Shown one piece after another: positions 1 through 9,996 of a stretch of 64,000 nucleotides of DNA. The stretch lies in contig CACRSC010000134.1 in NCBI GenBank assembly GCA_902651635.1, positions 1-64,000 on the forward strand, read 5' to 3'. Made by a program: the position numbers and the translations under genes. The notes under the pieces are model-generated. The model saw only the letters and a program-made list of their open reading frames with translations, searched no databases and was not told where the DNA came from. The stretch is from Mastigamoeba balamuthi (lineage: Eukaryota; Evosea; Mastigamoebida; Mastigamoebidae). The number at the start of each line of letters is the position of its first letter. Within the stretch, counting starts at the first letter, position 1.

Positions 1-88
1 CGGTGACCACCTCGGCACTCCGGTTCGTCCACCTTCCCTCTCTGAAAACCAATGACCTTCGCTTGCCCTGCACGTGCATACGGAGCGG

Positions 89-1883
89 ATGCGAGTGGCC
101 CAGCTGAGCACACAAACCAGCCGGGCTGCCACTGTGGACACCATCTTGCAACAGCCCGCTGCCAACCCGGAGACCTTTCTGCCAGCCGACCGAGACAAGC
201 AGCCGGGCGTGATGTGGGGGGACCAGGCCCTGTGAGCGGCAATCCACAAGTCTCAGAAGGTCTCGGAAGCCTCCTCGGCGAAGCGCTTGAGGGTCGACGG
301 CGGCGGCCTCGCAGCGGCGGAAGCCGCGGCGGCCAGTGCAGCCAGCGCTGACAACATTCAAATGGACGTCGAGAAGGCCGCGCATGCTGATGCCGATGCC
401 GAGTCGAAGATCAAGCTCATGATGGATCTCGGCATCCAGGTAGGGGTTCCATTCTGCTCGCTGTCTGACCTCTGGCACTCTTGCACAAGGGCACGTTCGA
501 GGAGTTGTGCAAGCATGTGCCCGAGAAAGCCTGCTTCCAGTGGGTTTCCCTGGGGACGGGTACTCAGAAGAGCATGGGCCGCATCGACTGCGTCCTCGTC
601 GAGCAGCGGAAGGCCTCCGTCCCCGACCGGCACTTTGACGCTCACACGATAAAGGCCGTGCTCGAGCTGAAGAAGAAGCACTTCGTCAAGGGCACTGTCG
701 CCTGGAGCTCGGACGGTACGCATCTCGACGTTCCTCCACACCCCTGCCCCCCGTCCTCACGGTGTAGCACCTGTAGAAATCGGGCAGGCAGCCGAGTACG
801 CACGGCACGTTCTGAAGAATTCTGCTGCTGCTTCGCGGGACAGGGTTCTGTTCTTCGTCAGCGACCTCGACCACGTGCAGATCTTCTCTGTCTCGACCAG
901 CAGTGACGTCCTTCACCCGTTTTGGTTCGTTCCTCTTCCCGCCACACACGCTGCGCTCCTAAAATCCGACCGCGTACCGTGCGTGCGTGCGCAGCTACGA
1001 GAGAACCGACGTCCTCCCCGACGTGAAGAAGTGGCTCACCCGCGCGCTGTACATGGCCGCCGACTTCTACACGACCGAGTTGCATTTTGGCAGAGAGCCG
1101 CTGCCACAGCTGACGCCCGTCGGTGAGGGCCTGACCAGCCAGGTGTTCCAGACAACGCTGGGCGGAGACGTTGTCGCGGTGAAGGTTCTGCGCCCGAAGT
1201 ACGTCTCTGCGCGTGCTGGCGAGGCCGTGGGTCTCTGTGCGTATGAGGTCGGCGTCCTGAAGCAGCTCGAGGGCATAGACGGAGTCCCGTCTGTCGTCTG
1301 TGTGCTCAACGGTGATGCCGGGTTCGTCATGAAGCCCTTCCTCAACAGGAAGATTCCAGTGAGCCCGTCCTTGCAGTTCCTGTGGCTGCACTTCTCCAAC
1401 CTCGTCAGCATCCTCCGCTGCGTTCACGAGAGAAACTACGTGCACCGTGACATTCGCCCTACGAACATCATGGCAAGTGCCAAACAAATCGCCTCACCTG
1501 TTCTTACTCGATTACCCCCCCTTCCCCAGACGAGTCTGAGCAAGACGTACCTCATTGACTGGGGCTACGCCGCGAGGGTGGATGACCCGTGCGCGTACAG
1601 CAGGACAGTGTGCACGGCATCTGACCACGTGCTCGACTTGATGCATGACAATGACGGATACGGCTGCGTTTTGCCTGCGGATGACCTCGTGTCCCTCGTT
1701 CGTTCATGTGCTCTGTGTATGTCGTCCAGCGACATGCCGTACGAAAACAAGCCGATCCTGTTCAAGCAGTACTGGCAGACACGCGTGCCAGCGAGGTCGC
1801 AGTGGCACACCGCGACGGAGGCGGCGAAGCGCACGGACTACGCTGCTCTCAGGTTATTCTTTGCTGAGACTTTGCTCATTTAA
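89..1883 (+). CDS. PD-(D/E)XK nuclease-protein kinase fusion, Crinkler (CRN) effector-like
   Basis: This is a spliced gene; ATG 89 shares the frame of the next exons. Likely introns are 191-232 (42 bases), 440-489, 716-776, about 919-994 and 1473-1529, the last with a GC-AG donor (gcaagt). The N-terminal part is Ala-rich and has a basic KRLR patch. Residues encoded at 490-715 carry the endonuclease core: GRIDCVL, then VLELKKKH, matching D-x(n)-E-x-K. The exon from 995 encodes a protein kinase: GEGLTSQVF glycine loop, VAVKVL lysine, catalytic-loop HRDIRPTNIM, and YLIDWGYA in place of DFG. Known: REase-kinase fusions with this DWGYA-type motif occur in the CRN effector superfamily of protists and fungi, where they are thought to act in nuclei. 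Inference: this copy looks intact. The 3' end is uncertain: the frame stops at 1883, but a last intron near 1851 could extend it to about 1938. Confidence 0.72.
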
Positions 1884-1999
1884 GATGCCGGCACAAGAGC
1901 TACAGCACTCGCTGCCACAGTGGCCAAGGCGCAGCTGATCGAGCATGCGGTCCTCTACCTATCAAACACCACACCCGGGTCCCCCACCCAATCACAACA

Positions 2000-4900
2000 C
2001 GCGGTTCAAAGCAAACCTGATTTCGGCTCTCTCTCACATTCAGTTTGACGTGTGATTAGCTTGCCCCAAGGGAGACAGAAACGAAGAATGATTAAAGAGC
2101 AGTCTGATCCCCAGAGCCATTCCATGGAGGAAAATGTACAAGATACGCCACTAGGACAGCAGGATGAGGGAGGACGACAGGGTGAGAATACTGTGCGCTG
2201 TGGTTCCACTGAGGCACAGAAGCCTCGAGGACCACCTGTTGGCTCCGTCAAGCCCCATTTTGCAGACGGGACGCTCCAGGATGCACATTTCGTGGGAGGA
2301 GCAGCAGCATCTCGTGACCATAGTGGGGAGGCAGGATGGCAACTACCTCGCGACGTCCTGCTACTGCAGTACCAAGAGGGATCCAGGACATACTCAGCCT
2401 GGCCAAGCTTGACCCCCGTGGTCTCAGTGCTGGGCAATGTGACCATTGCCTGTGGGTTAATCAACAACATCGTGAATCTGGCCTCCCGACCTTCATTTCA
2501 TTCATGCAGGCCTGGGATACCAGAAAGAGGGCCTCATAAGCAGGGATTATAATTCACGGGTGCCCATCAACTCCAGGCAGGTCACAGGGCCAGGGAGGTG
2601 GTGGAACCTCTCGCTGGACAGGATTGACAATCTCAAGGGCTGCAGTGATGCCTCAAACCTCCAGGCTACTGTTTGTGGACCAACTATGCTCGTGGAGATC
2701 TTTGGGTGGAGGAGTTCGACATGTTCATGGACAAGGCCAACAAAAACTTTACTGGCTTTGTGAGCAAATGTAATCGGGGCTTTGTTGTTTCTTACCAAAA
2801 ATTGTGAAAATAACCTGTGGTGCCCCCCCCAGAGGGGAGAACCTACATACAACTTTGGTTGAGCTCCTGTACATTGTGGGAAATGGTTCTTCCAGACGAG
2901 TCCTTGCAGGCACCTTGAGTACCAGAACACTAACTGTCCCATTTTGCCTTACTTCCAAGCTATGAACAGACTTTATCTCTCCAAATTCAAAGACATCATT
3001 CATCAGCAGCTCGTGATACTCTGACCATTTCCTGTATTTGTACAGAGAGAGCCTCATCCAGGTTTCATAAAGCTGTAAATTGCATGTGTTCCTCGATTCT
3101 GTCTTTACACTGACATTCTGTATGAACTCCAGTCTCTGGGCACATACAACTGACAGTGGTCCAAACCTATCAATTTTGTCAGAAAAGTGGCAAGAAAGAT
3201 GGTTGTAGTCTAAGGGCCTGTAAGGGCCATACTCTGGATGTCTTCTCCTCTGTGCCACCACTGTTTCTTTCCCGTGATGTCCAGCAGCACCTTCCATCAC
3301 TTGACTGAGATGGTTCCACTCATCAGCAGTCACTGTCCCTGTAAGGCTCCAGCCACTCAGCCTGGACCAGTCCCCACAGCAGTATCAGGGCTACAGCAGT
3401 GAAGTTGAAGTACTTATAGCACCTTCATGACTCAAACACCATGACTGGCCTGGGGGCCATGCTGCTTCTGATCTCCTTCTGAGGCCCACAATCCTGTTGT
3501 CCAGAGTTCTCCTTCCTGTCTTGTCCAGAACACTGCTGCTCTGCATCAAACCTGCAAGGACTGGCTTCATGTCCCATATCAGTTTATGTATTGGATCTCT
3601 CAGCTGGCAGAGAAACGGGTCCTCTATGTAGAAGAATGTGTGGTTAATAGCTGCCATGATCAGAGCCACTTCCTCCAGTGCAGCATGTGCAGCCACCACA
3701 GTATGCAAATTTACTGTTCTCTCTATTGCCCTTTGGGATTGTGTGATGTCTCTTGACTTCCACCTAGTCAGCTTGAGGTCCGAGAAGTCCTTGTGACTTT
3801 GCAACTGCTCAGGCAGTCTGTACACAGCCTGTCAGACTCTCTTCCCCTGGGGATTTCACAGAGACATTCTTGCACTGCTTCATGGTGTCTGCTTGCTGTG
3901 ATACCATAAAGGCATACACTTAGCATTTCCTAAGATCTCCATACAGCATTCTAAACCCCCATTCGAGACAGAATCTGGAACTCTGGCAGAAGGTCAGTTC
4001 TAGCATTGTGAATATCATTTGGCAGCCTGCTCAGCTCTCTCATGGGAAGTCCTGCACAATTTCTTGTCATGTTCAGGATCTTCACCAGCCACAACTCCTT
4101 GCTTCCCTTGTGAACTTGGGCCTTGTTATGGTACTTCTGCAGAGCAATGACAACTGACTCTCCTTCTTGCCCCAGGGATTTGTGCAGTGTTTTGGCTCTG
4201 GCACATACTTCCTGATACCCAGCACTGAAGAAGTACTTGTTCACTATGTCTGTCTTTGCATCCTCTACCTTCTATGGAGCTCTGACCACAATTGTCTGTG
4301 TTATGCACACAATGTTCAGCATGATGTGCAGCCAGCCGATGATGCTGTGATAGACGTGCTTGCTGTGCAGCTCCTTCTTCACTGCTTGTCCCACTTGGGG
4401 TATCACTCCAGTGCACTTCTGCTTGATATAGCTAGAGACTGTGGCCAAGACTCTCTTCCATCCATTGATGAAGGTAACCATCAGGTCAATCTGGGCATCA
4501 GTCATCTTGCTCTCAGACTTCCAGAGAGCAAAAACTTCTTTTAGGATGTCAAGCTGAAGTGCTTGGGGTCCTGCTGGTGTGGCCAGAGGCAGGGCTTCTG
4601 AAGGCCTCTGCACTGTCTTGAGCACTGGTCCCAGGTAGTCTCTGGACCCTGGATGCTCTATGGCCCTCCTTGGCCTTCTCCTGCTTGGCCTTCTCAAGTG
4701 CCTCCTTCTCCTCTCTCTCCTTATGCTTGGCCACTGCCAAGCTCGGTCCTGCACAGCACAGTGCTCAGAGCCAGGCACTGAGTCAGCATGAGTGCACCCT
4801 TGAGCTTCTGCTCACAGTCAATGATGGCCTTCTGCTCGTTTGTAAGCTGCTCGAAGAACTTCTTCTTGCTGTCCTGCAACTGGTCATCAGCAATGATCGT

Positions 4901-5440
4901 GCTGCTGACCTCGACTGGCAGGATGAAGCCCACATGGCTGCTGGTCCACATAAGCATGCAGGAGGCAATGAGGCCCTGCAGCTGCACCCAGGCATGGAAT
5001 CCCACGTGGGGCTCATGGCCGCTCTAGTGCATGACCTCCATGTACCCGCATATCTACTGGTGCATCTTGGCCCTCATCTTCTCCTGCATCATCTTCAGCT
5101 TCATAAAGTTGATCACTCCATCATGGTTCTGCATGGGCAGACCAGGGAGAAGAGGGGCAGATAAGGTGGTCAGTTGGTTGCGATGGTAGAAACAGTGCTG
5201 AGAGGGGCACACAATGTTGAACAGCATGAAGAGGCGGGCAAACTTGACCATCTCAGGGCGAGTGAAGCTGGACTGGAGCTCGCCAGTGACCTTGGCCCAG
5301 TCCTTTGCCAGGTCCATATCGACAACATCCGTCATGTCTTGTCTTCGCGGCTTAGTTTCACAACTGACCCCGAGGAATCACAACTATCTAGACCAGAGAA
5401 AAAATCCTGTTGATGATTCATTCACTCGTACGCATGGCAC
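2000..5440 (-). mobile_element. AT-richer block of decayed minus-strand frames, probable dead element of unresolved family
   Basis: Base composition drops well below the GC-rich flanks and codon choice changes. Several consecutive minus-strand frames read like protein (for example 4721-5335, 4272-4570, 3951-4244, 3391-3825 and 2749-3333) but are separated by interruptions that lack the tidy splice signals seen elsewhere. The frame at 2749-3333 holds a DRFGPLSVV segment that loosely recalls the C-terminal part of eukaryotic DDE transposases of the KDZ/Plavaka kind; this is a weak resemblance. A plus-strand frame at 2052-2552 has no recognisable domain. I could not find terminal inverted repeats or target duplications by eye. 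It could also be a decayed host gene. The neighbouring CRN-like gene is of a type often found near transposons. Confidence 0.4.
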
Positions 5441-5915
5441 ATAATTTCCTGCAACAATGCCAGACACGCTGAGCAATACAGGGAATAAACGAGCTCCTGA
5501 CTCCCTCCTGGGGACCCGTCATCATATTCGAACGTTGTGGGTCCACTTTGGCTTGGGTTGTGTGATTGTTATCCGCACTGCTTCTGCACTGTCAGGCGGC
5601 AAAAGGCTGCTCTATGGTCATGTCCGTCTTTCAGGTTGTTTGCCTCGAGTGGAAATGCCATCACCACTTGAACTCGATCTCGTTCGTCGTTTTAAAAACC
5701 TGCATATCATCAGCAACCGGAGGCAACCTCCATACGCGATGTTGGCGTCCCAACTGCGGGGTCGCCTGCGGTTGGAAAAAGAACGAAATTTGGAAATGCG
5801 GTTACTCCAAATTGAACCACCCTGTTTTCATGGTACACCGAATTCCGCCAAGATTCTCTGCTTCCAGTGCTCAGAGTGATCTCGTCTAGAAGCAAACGAG
5901 CCCCTTTGCACCGCC
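5441..5915. other. Intergenic stretch, no convincing gene
   Basis: A plus-strand open frame at 5457-5879 (140 residues) lacks recognisable domains, and its codon use does not stand out from overlapping frames. I see no RNA gene or repeat here. Confidence 0.4.
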
Positions 5916-6326
5916 ATGTTCCCCGCGACCCCCCAGCACTCCCGCGCCCCTCAGGGCCGTGCCCCACATGCGACCCAGCAGGCCCCCACTGCCGCGTCGT
6001 CTGAGCGCACGGGCAAGTGTTGCCTCCCGTCAGTCCGATTCTCGCGCGGATCGACGAGCTCGCAGGAGCTCTCCGCAGTCCAGCGCGGGCTCAGGGGGAC
6101 GGCGCGTGGGTACGAGCCCCCGAGGATGGCGAGGGCTCGCCCGCTGCCGGACCCAGTCGCTGTGGTGGCGCCGCTGGTCCTGGACATGTTTGGCGGCGGC
6201 TCGGAGCCTGACGAGCCCAGCAGGGCCAGCGCACAGCTCTTCGACGCCGCCGACGCGCTGAGAGCGCTCGGCCGCCAAGCAGACGCGCCGAAGGAGCTCT
6301 GGGCCGCGGGTCTGCTCCTCCTGTAG
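5916..6326 (+). CDS. Hypothetical protein, low-complexity N-terminus
   Basis: An uninterrupted frame starts at a real ATG and ends in TAG. The first 75 residues are Ser/Arg/Pro-rich and look disordered. The last 60 residues can form helices (VAVVAPLVLDMFGG, then ASAQLFDAADALRALG) and use GC-rich third positions like the neighbours. No family is recognised. An alternative frame reading ILARIDELAGALRSP near 6035-6080 suggests that the true model may be spliced. Treat as tentative. Confidence 0.28.
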   Translation: MFPATPQHSRAPQGRAPHATQQAPTAASSERTGKCCLPSVRFSRGSTSSQELSAVQRGLRGTARGYEPPRMARARPLPDPVAVVAPLVLDMFGGGSEPDEPSRASAQLFDAADALRALGRQADAPKELWAAGLLLL

Positions 6327-6882
6327 TGTGTTCGAGGGCCGTACGGGGCCCCAGCCGGGCGCCCCGGGACGAGACCCTCATAGTATCGTGCCTGCCCTGT
6401 ACGGAATAGAGCAGAAGCAGAATTCATCATAAATACATCCAACGCAGAAGCACGCAATCATTTGCCATAGCACACCTCGGCGAGGGCCAAATTCGTCGCT
6501 TGATTGTCCAAACCACCCCGCCGAGCGATCGCAAGACCCCACGCGGTCCCTTGCGTTCCTCATGGACGGGTGGCCGAGGACTGCCTGCGCCAAGGACCCG
6601 AGGAATGAGTTCCCCTCAGATGCGGTCGACAAGGCCGCACCTCACTTGGTGATGTACACGAGGGTCGCGTAACTAAGACACCATTCTCTGTAAGCCAGGG
6701 CAAAGATAGTCCTGATGGTGGCTCGAGAAACCCTCCACTCTGAGCAAGAAGGTCTGCGGAGCACAACCAGAACCGCAAATATCCCACAGGTATCAACGTA
6801 CAATATGATCGAGCACTAGATCCGGATGACAGTCACGCGTGATAAGAACTCAATCGGTTGAGAGTTCGTAATCAATCTGGAG
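6327..6882. other. Intergenic region downstream of transketolase, nothing seen
   Basis: About 550 bases with no frame that looks coding on either strand and no tRNA-like or repeat structure. It should include the 3' end of the minus-strand transketolase transcript. Confidence 0.5.
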
Positions 6883-9111
6883 TCACACGACCCCGGGGGC
6901 CGGGCTGAGAGCAATCGCCTTCTTCAGCTCCGAGACGATTGAGTCCGCGTCGATGCCCGCCCAGTGCAGCAGCTCCTTCGCGGATCCGCTGGGCGGAACG
7001 CCCTTCACGCACAGGTGCCTCATTGGCACAGCGAAACCGGCCTCGCACACCTCGCTGGCAATGGCCTCCCCCAGCCCGCCTGCCTTGTAGTGGTCCTCCA
7101 CGACTGAGTCGCAATGAAAGTAAGCACCAGGCATCAATGATGGTTGGGTCCGGACCGATGACAGCCTGGGCAGCCCTGGCCATCTCGAACACGGTCTTCG
7201 AGTCGAGCGGCTTCACGCTGTACAGGTCGACGACGTTCACTGCGACCCCCTCATCGCGCATTCTGTCGGCTGCAACCCCATGTCGTGTTAGGCAGAGAAG
7301 CACGCAGGGGGAACCTCACCGGCGTTCAGGGCCTCGTACACGGTGACTCCGGTGGCGAACACGCACGGGCAGTTGACGGGACCGATCGAGTGGACCTTGC
7401 ACCCGCCCACCTCGAACTCCTCCTCGGGCTTGTAGAGCACCCTCGTCTCCGGGCGAGCGAGGCGGACGTAGGTGATCCCAGAGGTGTTTCCCGCGGCCAG
7501 GCCCGCCATCTTGTAGGCGGCCACGCCGTCTGCGGGGCACAGAACGACCGAGTTGGGAATGCTCCTGAACATCGCCATGTCCTCGAGGCCCATCTGCGAA
7601 GGCCCGTCCTCCCCTATGGAGACCCCGACGTGTGTTCCCGCGCAACGGATCGGCACGCGAGAGATGCCCGCGACCCTCAGCTGGAGAGCTGTCAGGCTCG
7701 AGAAAGCGGCGGTGAGAGGGCACCTGGTCGAACGCGCGGGTGAGGAAGCAGGCGAACGTCCCGATGAAGGGGATGAAGCCGCAGACGCAGGCGCCGACGG
7801 ACATCGACACCATGTTCTGCTCCGCGATGTAGCACTGCACCAGCCGCTCCGGGTTGTCCTGGAGAGGATTGTCAGTCGGTAGGGACTCCCTGCGTTTGCA
7901 AGCACCTGCTCGATTATGTCGAAGTACGTGGAGTTCTTGACGTCGCTGTCGAAGGCGACGATCTTGGGAGACTTCCTGACGAGCGAGGCGAGGCCCACAG
8001 CGAAGGCCTTCCTGGTCGCGATGCTCTTGCCCTCAGTGAACAGCGTGGCGTACGGGTCGCTGGCGATGTCCGTCTGCGCCGTCAGTCCGGTCGTGCCCAG
8101 CACGTTGGCCTCGGTGGCGACCGGCGGGTTCATGCGGAACCCGGGCGCGAGCGTCACGGCAGCGGCCGTCGGGTCCCTGCGCTTCATCTCCGAGATGACG
8201 TCGGGAGCGATGCGCTTGTCGAAGGGCTTGCCGTGGTAGCCGATCCTGTCCGAGACCTCCCTGATCGGCCAGCCCTTGTACGTCTTGGCGATGATGCACA
8301 GGGGCCGTCCCCACACGTTGTTGCGCGAGAGCTCGAGAGCGTTGAGGATCTGGCGCACGTCGTGGCCGTCTATGGTCTCGGCCATCCACCCGAACGCCTC
8401 GAACTTCTTCGTCCACCTCACCACGTCGTGGTCGTGCAGCTGAAGCACTCAGCGTGAGCAAGAAGATTGGCGCATCGTCTGGTAGCCTACCGAGGGGCCC
8501 GACTGGCCCAGCCTGTTGCAGTCGATCAGGGCAACGAGGTTGTCGAGGTTGTAGCGCTCGGCAACGGCGGCGGCCTCCCACACAGCGCCCTCGGCGCACT
8601 CGCCGTCGCCCATCAGCACGAAGACGCGCGCCTGCGAGCGCGACATCTTGCAGCACAGGGCCTCGCCGACCCCGACGCCCAGGCCCTGGCCGAGGCTCCC
8701 CGTCGCGGCGTCGCAGCCCTCGAACTTGGGCACGGGGTGGCCCTCGAGCTTGGACCCGAGCTTCCTCATGCCCATCAGCTCGTCGTCGGTGACGAGGCCC
8801 AGCTGCTTGTAGACAGCGTACAGCAGAGGCGCCCCGTGGCCCTTGGAGAGCACGAACCTGTCGTTGTTGAGGTTCGCCCTGTTCGCGACGTCCATCTGCA
8901 GACGACTTCAGAGGGCACATGGGGGGCGAGAGAGAGAGCAGCAGCGGCCAACGGCACGTGCCCGCATCTCGTGGAAGAAGAGGCTGGCCACGAGGTCGGC
9001 GGCGCTGAGGCAGGTTGTGGGGTGGCCGGAGCCTGCCTCGGTGGTCGCCCTCACGCTGTCGATCCTGAGCTGCAGTGCCCTCGCCTGAATGCCGTGCACC
9101 AACGACTCCAT
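6883..9111 (-). CDS. tkt: Transketolase
   Basis: Thiamine-diphosphate enzyme that moves two-carbon ketol units between sugar phosphates in the non-oxidative pentose phosphate pathway; presumably cytosolic. The start is the ATG at 9111 (MESLVHG). Family hallmarks appear in order: [14 protein letters not shown], the [14 protein letters not shown] segment, GHPVP, the diphosphate-binding [23 protein letters not shown], the C-terminal pyrimidine-domain [10 protein letters not shown] with the conserved Glu, [17 protein letters not shown], and a final [15 protein letters not shown]. There are at least five short introns. Examples are one before MDVANRAN at about 8895, one joining GQSGPS to LHDHDVV near 8450, and a last one that restores VIVVEDHY near 7100-7145. 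Length is about 620 residues, normal for the animal-like TKT type. No key residue appears to be missing. It lies 105 bases downstream of the next minus-strand gene. Confidence 0.93.
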
Positions 9112-9215
9112 GTCTGCTCGCGCCGCGGCTTCAACTCCTCGCCTTGGGCGTCGTTTCGTAGCGAGGCCCAAACGGCCCCCGACAACGAGGCAACGGCAGA
9201 TTGCTTGATTACAAA

Positions 9216-9734
9216 TCAGAGCTCTTTGCGTGTCTTCTTGAGCGTGGAAACCCACTCAGTAAACGACCCCACAAACGTCCGGGCCACCTCGCCGTCGTCC
9301 TCGATGTTCCGCTGCCTGCGCTCCCTCAGCGTCTCCCGCATCGCCATGCTCAGCGCCTCCTCCCCGGACTCGGAGTTGAAGAGCTCGTTCACCGTGTTCT
9401 TGATGCTCTCAGTGTCTGCAGTCCAGGAATCGCGATATTTAGCATAATATCTTATCCAGAAGATATTCGGGCGCTGATCTGGCGGCGCACTGTGAACGGT
9501 GTCGACCCAGTGGCAGAAGCGGTTGCAGATCTCGACCTGCTTGAAGACGGGCTCGCACTCGGTGAGGCACGAGAGCCACGCGGCGCGGACCGCGGGGCCG
9601 TAGTCGGGCGACGCTCGCTTGTGGTGCAGGTGGCCGTGCACGCCGTCCGCCGAGGCTCCCCTGCTCCGGCCCGCGGCGGCCACCGACACGCACACGAGAG
9701 CGGCGAGGCAGAGAGCGAGTCCCACAGCGCGCAT
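9216..9734 (-). CDS. Small secreted protein with twin CX3C motif
   Basis: Single exon of 172 residues. The start [15 protein letters not shown] opens a clear signal peptide ending near AAAG. The mature protein is helical and charged. It contains one four-cysteine array, CLTEC then nine residues then CNRFC, that is CX3C-X9-CX3C, which would form two disulfides across a helical hairpin. The C-terminus is charged and coiled-coil-like ([13 protein letters not shown]) and ends in KKTRKEL; it has no membrane anchor. Known: twin CX3C arrays define small Tim chaperones, usually with an 11-16 residue loop and no signal peptide, so this is not a normal small Tim. Function unknown; export to the secretory pathway or surface is an inference. 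Confidence 0.7.
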   Translation of the reverse strand: MRAVGLALCLAALVCVSVAAAGRSRGASADGVHGHLHHKRASPDYGPAVRAAWLSCLTECEPVFKQVEICNRFCHWVDTVHSAPPDQRPNIFWIRYYAKYRDSWTADTESIKNTVNELFNSESGEEALSMAMRETLRERRQRNIEDDGEVARTFVGSFTEWVSTLKKTRKEL

Positions 9735-9996
9735 CTGTTTCTTCGCACACGTGTCACTAATGTGCTGATTCACCAAAGAGATTTTGGGTGCACGCGATCT
9801 ACGAGGGAAAATCTGGCAGAAATCTAGATCCTCTTCACTCAGGAAGGAAAAAGGAACTGCCGAGGAGCCACCTTCTGCCCGCTGAGACGTGTGTTCGCAA
9901 CCACCGCACCCCTTCGCACACGTCTGGCACCGCCCTCCATCCAGGGGGGGCGCACACCAGCAATATCTACTACGCATTTCGTATCTCCACAACGGA

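Noticed and set aside
2000-5440. Reading the AT-rich block as a Polinton or other virus-like element
   Set aside because: No polymerase, integrase, capsid or packaging ATPase feature could be seen.
6378-6796. Minus-strand frames between the hypothetical gene and transketolase
   Set aside because: They lack ATG starts, domains and third-position GC bias typical of the neighbours.
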